From positions 1,259,501 through 1,323,500 of the forward strand of contig OX352322.1 of the NCBI GenBank assembly GCA_947090765.1: a stretch of DNA of 64,000 bases. Reading direction: 5' to 3'. Under the pieces are notes generated by a model. The model was not told the origin of the DNA. It worked only from the letters and a program-made list of their open reading frames with translations, and did not search any database. Positions 12,121-20,379 of this stretch are shown one piece after another. Every line of letters starts with the position of its first letter. Positions within the stretch are counted from its first letter, which is position 1. The position numbers and the translations under genes are program-made. Origin of the DNA: Pseudomonas sp. MM223 (GTDB lineage Bacteria > Pseudomonadota > Gammaproteobacteria > Pseudomonadales > Pseudomonadaceae).

Positions 12121-13167
12121 ATGAGTCGATTCTGGAGCCCCTTCGTCAAGGACCTTGTGCCTTACGTACCGGGCGAACAACCCAAGCTGGCCCGTCTGGT
12201 CAAGCTCAACACCAACGAAAACCCCTATGGCCCGTCGCCCAAGGCGCTGGAGGCCATGCGTGGCGAGCTGAACGACAACCTGCGCCTGTACCCGGACCCG
12301 AACGGCGACCGACTTAAGCAGGCGGTGGCCGAGTATTACGGCGTAACCCCGGGGCAAGTGTTCGTTGGCAATGGCTCGGACGAGGTGCTGGCGCACATCT
12401 TCCACGGCCTGTTCCAGCACGATGCACCGCTGCTGTTCCCGGACATCAGCTACAGCTTCTACCCGGTCTATTGCGGCCTGTACGGTATTGCCTTCGAGCA
12501 GGTGGCGCTGGATGAGCAGTTCCAGATTCGCATCGAGGACTACAAAAAGCCCAACGCCGGCATCATCTTCCCCAACCCCAACGCGCCGACCGGTTGCCTG
12601 ATGCCGTTGCAGGCGGTGGAGCAGTTGCTGCAGGCCAACCGTGACTCGGTGGTGGTGGTCGACGAGGCCTACATCGATTTCGGTGGCGAGACGGCCATCA
12701 GCCTGGTGGACCGCTACGACAACCTGCTGGTTACCCAGACCCTGTCGAAGTCGCGCTCCCTGGCTGGCCTGCGGGTTGGCCTGGCGGTTGGGCACCCGGA
12801 CTTGATCGAGGCGCTGGAGCGAATCAAGAACAGCTTCAACTCCTACCCGTTGGACCGTGCGGCGATCGTTGGCGCGGCGGTGGCGTTCGAAGACCGCGAG
12901 TACTTCGAGCAAACCTGCCGAAAGGTGATCGACAGCCGCGAGGTGTTGGTCGGGCAGCTTGAGGCCAAAGGCTTCGAGGTACTGCCCTCGGCCGCCAACT
13001 TCATCTTCGCTCGCCATCCGCAGCAGGATGCTGGCGAGTTGGCTGCACGTCTGCGTGAGCAAGGCGTGATCGTGCGTCATTTCAAGCAGCCGCGTATTGC
13101 CCAGTTCTTGCGTATTACCATTGGCACGCCAGAGATGAACCAGGCGTTGCTTGACGCGTTGAACTGA
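12121..13167 (+). CDS. hisC: Histidinol-phosphate aminotransferase HisC
   Basis: PLP-dependent class I/II aminotransferase that converts imidazole-acetol phosphate and glutamate to histidinol phosphate. The 348 aa include [19 protein letters not shown] near the N-terminus, the PLP-phosphate contact [15 protein letters not shown], and the Schiff-base lysine in [14 protein letters not shown]. Other HisC paralogues usually exist in pseudomonads. It ends the hisG-hisD-hisC run and is followed by a REP pair. Confidence 0.95.
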   Translation: MSRFWSPFVKDLVPYVPGEQPKLARLVKLNTNENPYGPSPKALEAMRGELNDNLRLYPDPNGDRLKQAVAEYYGVTPGQVFVGNGSDEVLAHIFHGLFQHDAPLLFPDISYSFYPVYCGLYGIAFEQVALDEQFQIRIEDYKKPNAGIIFPNPNAPTGCLMPLQAVEQLLQANRDSVVVVDEAYIDFGGETAISLVDRYDNLLVTQTLSKSRSLAGLRVGLAVGHPDLIEALERIKNSFNSYPLDRAAIVGAAVAFEDREYFEQTCRKVIDSREVLVGQLEAKGFEVLPSAANFIFARHPQQDAGELAARLREQGVIVRHFKQPRIAQFLRITIGTPEMNQALLDALN

Positions 13168-13197
13168 TTGCATCACCACTCAGGTTTACGCATCACC

Positions 13198-13292
13198 CTG
13201 TAGGAGCAGCCTTGTGCTGCGAAGAGGCCGGTAAGGCAAAAGACTATCTTTCGCTGCCATGGCCTCTTCGCAGCACAAGGCTGCTCCTACAG
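13198..13292. repeat. REP inverted pair (class 1) after hisC
   Basis: CTGTAGGAGCAGCCTTGTGC at 13198 and its reverse complement ending at 13292 form two facing REP units of about 32 bp, separated by about 30 bp. They lie between the convergent hisC and the phosphodiesterase gene and could form a large RNA hairpin in either transcript. Confidence 0.85.
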
Positions 13293-13338
13293 TGATTTTG
13301 TTAGCCTTGAAATCGATGCAGGGCTGCTCCAGCACGGC

Positions 13339-14523
13339 TCAATAGCTGCTCTCTTCAATGACAACCGCCTTGCCAGCCGGCTGGTTGCGCACCGCCGCCG
13401 GGGTGCCATCAAGCACCAGCACATAATCGTTCTGCTTCTCCATCCCCTCCGGATCAGTCCACTGCTCGTCTCTGGCCGCAACCTGGGCAACCAAATGCCC
13501 GTTCTTGATAATCGTCAGATAGCCATTGGCGTTGCTGTCCCAGCGCAGCCGCCCCTTATTCTCATCGGCCCGCGCCTTGCGTACGCCGGTGGCGCCCAGT
13601 AGAGGCGTGCCGTCCAGCAGCCAATCCGGCTGCAGCTTGAGGCCCATGTGGCGCAGTACCGTGGGCGCTATCGAAGTCTGGGCGGGTAGCCCGTACAGGT
13701 TGTTGGGCCCAGGCAGTTCCGCCGGAACGCTCAGTTGGGTCAGTTCCTGATTCAACGGCTTGTTGCTGGCAATGAAGATGCTCCTTTCCTGCTCCGAGTC
13801 GCTGCCATGGCCTTTCCCCCAATAGTCCCGGCCGTGATCTGTGCTGACGATTACCAGCCAGTCTTCCTGCGGGAACATACGGCGTCGCTGATCTACCTTG
13901 TCCAATAACCGCCCGATCTCGCTATCGGCCTTGCGCAATGCCTGCTCATAGCGCTCGCCGAAACCGTTGTCATGGCCGACCTGATCCGGTTCGTCCAGTT
14001 GAATGAAGGTGAAGTCGGCGGGTGTGTTGCCCAGGACCTGCAACGTTCGCTCGATCACCTGTTCATCCGGCAAGCCACTTTCGCGAACGTCGGCGCCATG
14101 GGCGTCCTCCAGCAGAAATACCGTGTTGATGGGAGACCAGTTGACGATGCTGGAGAGGTAGGCATTGGGGAAGGCCTGGCGTAGCCGATTGAACAGGCTT
14201 GGAAACGCCGGGTTTACGCGCTGTGAGTCGGCGTCCGAGGTAACGCCATGCTTGTTGCTCCACACGCCGGTCAGCAAGGTGACCCAGCCGGGGCCGCTCA
14301 AGGTGAGTTGCTCGCTGGATTTGCCATTGGTGCCCCCAGCGTAAGCCTTGCCGTAGTACAGCCGTTGTTTCAGGTTGGTGGCGTCGCCCAACTGCAGGTA
14401 TTGCTCCAACTGCACACCGTCGAGCCCGATGAACAAGGCTTTGGGGCGGCTCGGGTTTTTGGCCGGATCGCAACCCGGCAGCATGGCCAGAAACAGCAGT
14501 AACAGCAGGCTTGCTAGTCGCAT
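13339..14523 (-). CDS. Lipoprotein, alkaline phosphatase/type I phosphodiesterase superfamily
   Basis: Predicted exported metal-dependent phosphodiesterase or pyrophosphatase; substrate unknown. I chose the ATG at 14523 (MRLASLLLLLFLAMLPGCDP), which has an AAGGACG ribosome site and gives a lipobox LPGC, so it should be lipid-anchored; a GTG 27 nt upstream is less likely. The 394 aa show metal-site motifs of the family: ALFIGLDGVQLEQYLQ, GPGWVTLLTGVWSNKHGV (probable nucleophile region), LDEPDQVGHDNGFG and VSTDHGRDYWG. It stands alone on the minus strand and is divergent from the GntR-type regulator. No neighbour suggests a substrate. Confidence 0.82.
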   Translation of the reverse strand: MRLASLLLLLFLAMLPGCDPAKNPSRPKALFIGLDGVQLEQYLQLGDATNLKQRLYYGKAYAGGTNGKSSEQLTLSGPGWVTLLTGVWSNKHGVTSDADSQRVNPAFPSLFNRLRQAFPNAYLSSIVNWSPINTVFLLEDAHGADVRESGLPDEQVIERTLQVLGNTPADFTFIQLDEPDQVGHDNGFGERYEQALRKADSEIGRLLDKVDQRRRMFPQEDWLVIVSTDHGRDYWGKGHGSDSEQERSIFIASNKPLNQELTQLSVPAELPGPNNLYGLPAQTSIAPTVLRHMGLKLQPDWLLDGTPLLGATGVRKARADENKGRLRWDSNANGYLTIIKNGHLVAQVAARDEQWTDPEGMEKQNDYVLVLDGTPAAVRNQPAGKAVVIEESSY

Positions 14524-14662
14524 GTGAGTACGTCCTTGAAAGTACGTCACGAGCGTTGCAACAAAGGGTTTTGTTCACAACTGGCAGAATTACCAGGTGG
14601 TTTACGGGATTGCCTGGCATCCAGTAAGCTGTGCGAATTCATCGGATGATTGGTTGAGTTGA

Positions 14663-15313
14663 ATGAGTACCGAGTTGACCAAGCGTTCCCTGGTCGAACT
14701 GGCCGTGGAGCGCATGCGCGAGCGCATCGAGATGGGCGACTGGCAAGTTGGCCAGCGCTTGCCCACCGAGCCGGAGCTGGCCCTTCAGCTGGGCATCAGC
14801 CGCAACACCGTGCGCGAGGCCATGCGCGTACTTGCATTCAGTGGCCTGGTGGAAATTCGCCAGGGCGACGGCAGCTACCTGCGCACGGCCCACGACCCGC
14901 TACAGGCGGTGCAGGCCATGTCCCGTTGCACACCCGAGCAGGCCCGCGAAACCCGCCACATCCTCGAAGCCGAGGCCATCGGCCTGGCAGCGTTGCGCCG
15001 TACCGATGCCGACCTGCAAGCGCTGCGGGATGCCCTGGCCGGTAGTGCCGGGCACTTTCACGGGAATGTCGATGCCTATGTGGCGTGTGACCTGGTGTTT
15101 CACCAGCGGCTGGTCGATGCCGCCCACAACCCGGCATTGAGCGAGCTGTACCGGTACTTTTCCGGTGTGGTGGCTGCCGCCCTGCAGCACAACATGGCAA
15201 CCGTGCCTCGGTGCCAGGCCACGTTCGATCTGCATGGGCAGATCCTCGACGCCATCGAACAACGTGATGCGGAGCGGGCCAAGCGCCTGAGCCGTACCCT
15301 CATCGAATCCTGA
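14663..15313 (+). CDS. FadR/GntR family transcriptional regulator
   Basis: DNA-binding regulator of the FadR subgroup. The 216 aa contain an N-terminal winged helix (about residues 8-75) with the typical RLPTEPELALQLGISRNTVR and EAMRVLAFSGLVEIRQGDGS. A C-terminal all-helical FCD ligand domain follows (about 90-210), with the His/Asp metal-site pattern around DLVFHQRLVDAAHNPAL. It sits 13 nt before a CynX-type transporter gene, so it most likely controls that operon in response to the transported compound. The effector is unknown. Confidence 0.88.
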   Translation: MSTELTKRSLVELAVERMRERIEMGDWQVGQRLPTEPELALQLGISRNTVREAMRVLAFSGLVEIRQGDGSYLRTAHDPLQAVQAMSRCTPEQARETRHILEAEAIGLAALRRTDADLQALRDALAGSAGHFHGNVDAYVACDLVFHQRLVDAAHNPALSELYRYFSGVVAAALQHNMATVPRCQATFDLHGQILDAIEQRDAERAKRLSRTLIES

Positions 15314-15326
15314 CACCGAGAAGGCC

Positions 15327-16607
15327 ATGGCTGAATCCATCACCCGCAATACTCCGCCGCACGAGCGGGACCTCGATGAACTGCTGATCGACGCAGAAGC
15401 TGACGACGAGCAGGTTCAGCAACAGCCTGTGGTGTTGCGGCGGCCCTGGCTGTTGCTGCTTGGCCTGGTGCTGGTGGCATTGAACCTGCGCCCGGCGCTG
15501 TCGAGCATGGCGCCGGTGTTGGGGCAGGTTTCCGAGGGCCTGGGGTTGAATGCCTCGCAAGCCGGCTTGCTGACCACCTTGCCGGTGCTTTGCCTTGGCC
15601 TGTTTGCCCCCTTGGCGCCGGTGCTGGCGCGGCGCTTTGGCAGCGAGCGGGTAATCCTGGGCATCCTCGTCACCCTGGCGCTGGGCATCGTGGTGCGAAG
15701 CACCTTTGGGGCCACTGGGGTGTTCGTTGGCAGCCTGATGGCGGGGGCCAGCATCGGCATTATCGGCGTGCTGTTACCAGGTATCGTCAAGCGCGACTTC
15801 CCGCAGCACGCTGGCACGTTGACGGGTGTTTACACCATGGCGTTGTGCTTGGGCGCGGCGGTGGCAGCAGGGGCTACTGTTCCTTTGGCCCAGCATTTCG
15901 AGGGCAGCTGGGCAGTGGGGCTGGGCTTCTGGATGCTGCCGGCGTTGCTGGCCATGCTGGTGTGGCTGCCGCAGGCCCGGCAGGGGCATGGCCTGCACAA
16001 GGTGGCCTATCGCGTGCGTGGCCTTTGGCGTGACCCGCTGGCCTGGCAGGTGACCCTTTACATGGGCCTGCAGTCATCGCTGGCGTACATCGTGTTCGGC
16101 TGGTTGCCATCGATCCTCATCGGCCGCGGCCTGAGCCCGACCGAGGCGGGCCTGGTGTTGTCGGGGTCGGTGATCGTGCAACTGGTCAGCTCGCTGAGTG
16201 CACCCTGGCTGGCCACCCGCGGCAAGGACCAGCGGCTGGCGATCGTGCTGGTCATGCTGATCACCTTGGCTGGCCTGTTCGGTTGCCTGTATGCACCGGT
16301 GTCCGGGCTGTGGGGCTGGGCCGTGGTGCTGGGCCTGGGGCAGGGTGGAACCTTTGCCTTGGCGCTGACCTTGATCGTGCTGCGCTCGAAAGATGCCCAT
16401 GTGGCGGCGAACCTGTCGAGCATGGCCCAGGGGGTAGGTTATACCCTGGCGTCGATGGGGCCGTTTGCGGTGGGCCTGGTCCACGACATGACCGGCGGCT
16501 GGGCAGCAGTGGGGTGGATCTTTGCTGTGCTGGGGGTAGGTGCAATCGTGTTCGGGCTGGGTGCCGGGCGGGCGTTGCATGTGCAGGTCACCAGCGAAAA
16601 AGTCTAA
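15327..16607 (+). CDS. CynX/NimT family MFS transporter
   Basis: Inner-membrane major-facilitator transporter of 426 aa. After a polar, acidic N-terminus (about 35 residues) about twelve hydrophobic segments follow. The family stretch LVALNLRPALSSMAPVLGQV in the first helix and GIIGVLLPGIVKRDFPQHAG point to the CynX/NimT group, whose best-known members are linked to cyanate and 2-nitroimidazole. The actual substrate here cannot be told from sequence. An AAGG site precedes the ATG, and the gene is probably co-transcribed with the FadR-like regulator. Confidence 0.88.
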   Translation: MAESITRNTPPHERDLDELLIDAEADDEQVQQQPVVLRRPWLLLLGLVLVALNLRPALSSMAPVLGQVSEGLGLNASQAGLLTTLPVLCLGLFAPLAPVLARRFGSERVILGILVTLALGIVVRSTFGATGVFVGSLMAGASIGIIGVLLPGIVKRDFPQHAGTLTGVYTMALCLGAAVAAGATVPLAQHFEGSWAVGLGFWMLPALLAMLVWLPQARQGHGLHKVAYRVRGLWRDPLAWQVTLYMGLQSSLAYIVFGWLPSILIGRGLSPTEAGLVLSGSVIVQLVSSLSAPWLATRGKDQRLAIVLVMLITLAGLFGCLYAPVSGLWGWAVVLGLGQGGTFALALTLIVLRSKDAHVAANLSSMAQGVGYTLASMGPFAVGLVHDMTGGWAAVGWIFAVLGVGAIVFGLGAGRALHVQVTSEKV

Positions 16608-16626
16608 AGCTGCTTTCGGCAACACT

Positions 16627-16719
16627 GGCCCTATCGCCGGCAAGCCAGCTCCCACAGGAATCTCATCGCTCCGAAGATTGTGGTTTCCTTGTGGGAGCTG
16701 GCTTGCCGGCGATAGGGCC
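16627..16719. repeat. REP inverted pair (class 2) after the CynX-like gene
   Basis: GGCCCTATCGCCGGCAAGCC at 16627 faces its reverse complement ending at 16719. The core is AAGCCAGCTCCCACAGG with arms of about 34 bp. This core differs from the TGTAGGAGC class used at most other sites here. It may act as a transcript end. Confidence 0.85.
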
Positions 16720-16784
16720 GGCACTGGCGTAAGCCACCGGGGCAGATTATCGTGCTGCTTTCGACCCCAGGACGGACCTGCCCC

Positions 16785-17261
16785 ATGAGTGACGCCAACC
16801 GCGACCTGATCACCCGCTTCTACCAGGCCTTCCAGCGCCTGGACGCCGAGGCCATGGTGGCCTGCTACAGCGACGATATCGTTTTCAGCGACCCGGTTTT
16901 CGGCACCCTTCGCGGCAAGGATGCGGGCGATATGTGGCGGATGCTCACTACCCGCGCCAAAAACTTCACCCTGACGTTCGACAGCGTCCGCGCCGACGAG
17001 CGCAGTGGCGGCGCGCATTGGGTGGCTACCTACCTGTTCAGCCAGACCGGACGTATTGTGGTCAACGACATCCAGGCCCGCTTTGTCATTCGCGATGGGC
17101 TGATCTGCCAGCATGACGACACCTTCGACCTGTGGCGCTGGTCGCGGCAAGCCCTGGGTGTACCGGGTATGTTGCTGGGCTGGTCGCCGCTGGTGCAGAA
17201 CAAGGTACGCCTGCAGGCATTCAAGGGGTTGCGCGCATTCCAGCAGGCCCAGGGTGAGTGA
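16785..17261 (+). CDS. NTF2-like (SnoaL-type) protein of unknown function
   Basis: The 158 aa resemble the nuclear-transport-factor-2 fold family: [20 protein letters not shown], then [20 protein letters not shown] and [15 protein letters not shown]. Such proteins may be enzymes, binding proteins or neither; I cannot assign a substrate. I chose the ATG at 16785, preceded by GGACGGACC, over an upstream start inside a non-conserved stretch. Its last 8 nt overlap the GTG start of the following GIY-YIG gene, which suggests coupled translation. Confidence 0.8.
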   Translation: MSDANRDLITRFYQAFQRLDAEAMVACYSDDIVFSDPVFGTLRGKDAGDMWRMLTTRAKNFTLTFDSVRADERSGGAHWVATYLFSQTGRIVVNDIQARFVIRDGLICQHDDTFDLWRWSRQALGVPGMLLGWSPLVQNKVRLQAFKGLRAFQQAQGE

Positions 17262-17583
17262 TGTCGTTGAAACGGTTGTTGGCAAACCCTGGTATGTCTA
17301 CCTGGTAAGGGCTGCCAACGGCTCGCTGTACTGCGGCGTCAGTGATGACCCTCAACGCCGGTTTACCGCGCATCAGAAAGGGCAGGGCGCGCGTTACTTC
17401 AAGACCAGCCCGGCGCAGGCGCTGGTGTATGTGGAGCAATGGCCGGACAAAGGCGAGGCATTGCGCCAGGAGCGGTTGGTGAAGCGGCTGCGCAAGTCGG
17501 CCAAGGAGGCGTTGGTGGCCTCCTTCAGCGGCCTTGGCGGTATCAGTCCTTGCGCCGCTTCAGCTGATCCACCAGGGTTGTAG
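17254..17583 (+). CDS. GIY-YIG domain protein (UPF0213/YhbQ type)
   Basis: Small GIY-YIG nuclease-fold protein of 109 aa; the cellular role of this family is not settled. I chose the GTG at 17254, within the overlap with the NTF2-like gene. This places [20 protein letters not shown] near the N-terminus, where YVYLVR and LYCGVS are the GIY and YIG strands. The conserved Arg is in [10 protein letters not shown] and the metal-site Glu in [10 protein letters not shown]. The last 41 nt overlap the 3' end of yejK on the other strand. Confidence 0.82.
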   Translation: MSDVVETVVGKPWYVYLVRAANGSLYCGVSDDPQRRFTAHQKGQGARYFKTSPAQALVYVEQWPDKGEALRQERLVKRLRKSAKEALVASFSGLGGISPCAASADPPGL

Positions 17584-18550
17584 GCAAGCCCTTGATGATC
17601 AGGGTACCTGCCGCCTCGTCATACTCCACCTTGTCGCCCAGCAAGTGCGCCTCGAAGCTGATCGACAGCCCCTCGGCCCGCCCGGTGAAGCGGCGGAACT
17701 GGTTGAGGGTGCGCTTGTCTGCAGGGATTTCCGGCGACAGGCCGTAATCCTTGTTGCGGATATGGTCGTAGAACGCCTTGGGCCGGTCCTCGTCGATCAG
17801 GCTGGACAGTTCTTCCAGCGTTACCGGCTCGCCCATTTTGGTCTGGCTAGTCGCGTACTCGACCAGGGTCTGGGTCTTTTCGCGGGCGGACTCTTCCGGC
17901 AGGTCTTCGCTTTCGACGAAGTCACTGAAAGCCTTGAGCAGGGTGCGTGTTTCACCCGGGCCGTCGACGCCTTCCTGGCAGCCGATAAAGTCGCGGAAAT
18001 AGTCCGACACCTTTTTGCCGTTCTTGCCTTTGATGAACGAAATGTACTGCTTGGAACTCTTGTTGTTCTTCCATTCCGACAGGTTGATGCGCGCTGCCAG
18101 GTGCAGCTGGCCAAGGTCGAGGTGACGCGAAGGCGTCACATCAAGCTCGGCGTTCACCGCCACGCCTTCACTATGGTGCAGCAGGGCAATCGCCAGATAC
18201 TCGGTCATGCCTTGCTGGTAGTGGGCGAACAGGGTGTGGCCGCCGGTGGACAGGTTGGATTCTTCCATCAGCTTTTGCAGGTGCTCCACCGCCACGCGGC
18301 TGAAGGCGGTAAAGTCCTTTTCCTCGTCCAGGTACTGCTTCAGCCAACCGCTCAGCGGGTAGGCCCCGGACTCACCGTGAAAAAAACCCCAGGCCTTGCC
18401 TTGCTTGGCGTTGTAACTGTCGTTGAGGTCGGCCAGCAGGTTTTCGATGGCGTCGGACGCGGCCAGTTCAGCGTCGCGGGCATGCAATACAGCAGGGCTG
18501 CCATCGGGCTTTTTGTCGATCAGGTGAACGATGCAATGACGGATTGGCAT
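17543..18550 (-). CDS. yejK: Nucleoid-associated protein YejK (NdpA)
   Basis: Homologue of E. coli YejK, a spermidine-nucleoid-associated protein. I chose the ATG at 18550 ([20 protein letters not shown]), giving 335 aa, the family length; the frame continues 7 codons upstream without support. The protein is a single 37-kDa nucleoid domain with no enzymatic motif. The acidic LRDLNDSY-like region ([20 protein letters not shown]) and a basic C-terminus (LKRRKD) are visible. It is convergent with, and overlaps, the GIY-YIG gene by 41 nt. Confidence 0.93.
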   Translation of the reverse strand: MPIRHCIVHLIDKKPDGSPAVLHARDAELAASDAIENLLADLNDSYNAKQGKAWGFFHGESGAYPLSGWLKQYLDEEKDFTAFSRVAVEHLQKLMEESNLSTGGHTLFAHYQQGMTEYLAIALLHHSEGVAVNAELDVTPSRHLDLGQLHLAARINLSEWKNNKSSKQYISFIKGKNGKKVSDYFRDFIGCQEGVDGPGETRTLLKAFSDFVESEDLPEESAREKTQTLVEYATSQTKMGEPVTLEELSSLIDEDRPKAFYDHIRNKDYGLSPEIPADKRTLNQFRRFTGRAEGLSISFEAHLLGDKVEYDEAAGTLIIKGLPTTLVDQLKRRKD

Positions 18551-18920
18551 GGGATTCTCGGCGAGCTGCAAAAGGCGTCAAGTTTACCCTAGACACAAGG
18601 TGATGCAGTGGCCGTATGTTGGCAGATATGCCGGTTGTTCGTTTTTTGTTCAGTTTTTTGCGTTTTAGGCTAAAACCCCCGAAAAACCTGCATTAAATAG
18701 AAGTGCGCAGCGGATATTTATGCATTCCTGTGGTAGCTTTGCGCGGTCTTGCGCACCTTGTGTGGCGCATTGCTGGCAGCGTGCTGTCGTCGTGTCGAAC
18801 CAAACGCCGATTTACGTATCTACATACGCGATTGGCGCGGCCCTCCACTTTCAGGGGCTGGCCCGATAACGTCGTAGTTCGCTGCATAACCATCGAATTT
18901 GATAGGGAAGGAACATCACC
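18551..18920. promoter_or_regulatory. yejK-hupN divergent intergenic region
   Basis: This 370-nt gap holds the upstream regions of yejK (minus) and hupN (plus). It contains a perfect dyad GTTTTAG-G-CTAAAAC at 18662-18676. Nearer hupN is a broken stem, CGCC...CGTAT facing ATACG...GGCG, within about 18808-18839, which could fold in the hupN leader. I see no credible ORF here and no clear -35/-10 pair. Confidence 0.5.
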
Positions 18921-19202
18921 ATGGCATTGACCAAAGACCAACTGATTGCCGACATCGCCGAATCGATCGCCGCGCCAAAAGCCACCGCCAAGAACGCTCT
19001 GGAGCAACTGGGCCAGATCGTTGCCGACCAGCTGGAAAACGGCGCTGAAATCACTCTGCCAGGCATCGGCAAGCTGAAAGTCTCCGAGCGTCCTGCCCGT
19101 ACCGGCCGCAACCCTTCGACTGGCGCTGCCATCGAAATCGCTGCCAAGAAAGTCGTCAAATTCGTTCCAGCCAAAGTGCTGACCGACGCCATCAACAAGT
19201 AA
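18921..19202 (+). CDS. hupN: Histone-like DNA-binding protein HU (HupN)
   Basis: Small basic nucleoid protein that bends DNA without strict sequence preference and acts as a dimer. The 93 aa start MALTKDQLIADIAESIAAPK and include the HU signature TLPGIGKLKVSERPARTGRN, with the DNA-intercalating arm proline in RNPSTG. It matches the HupN variant of P. putida better than HupB, as far as I recall. The AAGGAACATCACC leader gives a ribosome site. A strong terminator follows 18 nt after the stop. Confidence 0.93.
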   Translation: MALTKDQLIADIAESIAAPKATAKNALEQLGQIVADQLENGAEITLPGIGKLKVSERPARTGRNPSTGAAIEIAAKKVVKFVPAKVLTDAINK

Positions 19203-19220
19203 TTGTTGAAGCTTTGACGA

Positions 19221-19253
19221 AACCGCGCCCGGCTTGCCCGGGCGCGGTTTTTT
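19221..19253 (+). terminator. Terminator of hupN
   Basis: ACCGCGCCC (19222-19230) pairs with GGGCGCGGT (19240-19248), and six T follow at 19248-19253. The U-tract ends exactly at the stop codon of the convergent rlmF gene. In the reverse direction the U-tract is weak. Confidence 0.88.
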
Positions 19254-20206
19254 CATGCCTGTGATTTACGCTGGGCGTGCCAGGCCTGGCGTGCTGCATC
19301 GTCGTGGAAGCTCCAGGCGACCATGCGGCTTTGTTTCTGCCCCTGGCCCATCTCAATGATGCGCACGGCCTTGGCACCGGCCTTCTTCAACGCGGCCTCG
19401 ATGCCCGGCAGGTTGCTGGCCTTGGACACCAGGCTGGTGAACCACAGCACCCGTTCGGCATATTGCACGCTTTCGCCAACCAGTTGGGTGACAAAGCGGA
19501 TTTCGCCGCCTTCGCACCACAATTCATTGTTCTGGCCGCCGAAGTTCAGCACCGGCAACTTGCGCTTGGGGTCTTGCTTGCCCAGGTTCTTCCATTTGCG
19601 CTGGCTGCCACGGGTGGCTTCGTCGCGTGAGGCATGGAAGGGTGGGTTGCACAGGGTCAGGTCGAAGCGTTCGCCATCCTGCAGCAAGCCGCTGAGGATG
19701 TGCGCGCGGTTGGCCTGCTGGCGCAAGGTGATGGCCTTGCCCAGGCCGTTGGCCTGGACGATGGCCTTGGCCGAGGCCAGGGCCACGGGGTCGATGTCCG
19801 AACCGAGGAAGCGCCAGCGGTAGTCGCTGTAGCCCAGCAACGGGTAGATGCAGTTGGCGCCAACACCAATATCCAGCGCACGCACCTGGGCGCCTTTGGG
19901 CACCTCACCGGCATTGTCGTCGGCCAACAGGTCGGCGGCCACATGGATGTAGTCGGCACGGCCCGGAATGGGTGGGCACAGGTAGTCGGCGGGGATGTCC
20001 CAGTGCTGAATACCGTACTGGGCCTTGAGCAGGGCGCGGTTGAACACCCGCACGGCTTCGGGGTTGGCGAAGTCGATGCTGGGTTTGCCGTGGGGATTGG
20101 TGATGGTGAAGCGGGCCAGGTCAGGGTGGGCCTTGATCAGGCTGGGGAAGTCGTAGCGACCCTGGTGGCGGTTGCGCGGGTGCAGGGTGGGTTTGTTTTG
20201 GGTCAT
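19253..20206 (-). CDS. rlmF: 23S rRNA (adenine1618-N6)-methyltransferase RlmF
   Basis: SAM-dependent methyltransferase that makes m6A1618 in 23S rRNA. I chose the ATG at 20206 ([20 protein letters not shown]), giving 317 aa; the longer frame upstream begins in a REP unit. The SAM site is [16 protein letters not shown] (about residue 105) and the catalytic NPPF motif is in [15 protein letters not shown]. The [12 protein letters not shown] start is characteristic of RlmF. It is convergent with hupN. Confidence 0.93.
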   Translation of the reverse strand: MTQNKPTLHPRNRHQGRYDFPSLIKAHPDLARFTITNPHGKPSIDFANPEAVRVFNRALLKAQYGIQHWDIPADYLCPPIPGRADYIHVAADLLADDNAGEVPKGAQVRALDIGVGANCIYPLLGYSDYRWRFLGSDIDPVALASAKAIVQANGLGKAITLRQQANRAHILSGLLQDGERFDLTLCNPPFHASRDEATRGSQRKWKNLGKQDPKRKLPVLNFGGQNNELWCEGGEIRFVTQLVGESVQYAERVLWFTSLVSKASNLPGIEAALKKAGAKAVRIIEMGQGQKQSRMVAWSFHDDAARQAWHAQRKSQA

Positions 20207-20250
20207 GCTCGGGTCCGGTGCTGCATGTGCTGGCCAGGGGGCCGCTGTGC

Positions 20251-20343
20251 GGCCCATTCGCGGCACAAGGCCGCTCCTACAGGACAGCGGCGCCCTTCAA
20301 GCCGGCGCCGTCCCTGTAGGAGCGGCCTTGTGCCGCGAACGAG
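20251..20343. repeat. REP inverted pair (class 1) between valS and rlmF
   Basis: GGCCCATTCGCGGCACAAGG at 20251 faces CTGTAGGAGCGGCCTTGTGC starting at 20314. The loop is about 30 nt and itself contains a small GC-rich hairpin. It lies after the valS stop on the minus strand. Confidence 0.85.
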
Positions 20344-20379
20344 GGCGAAGCCCTCGCTGGTCAGGTCAGCATTGTCAGG

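Noticed and set aside
18703..18930. A 75-codon plus-strand frame before hupN
   Set aside because: It overlaps the hupN ribosome site and start in another frame, has no ribosome site, and looks like random sequence in the leader.
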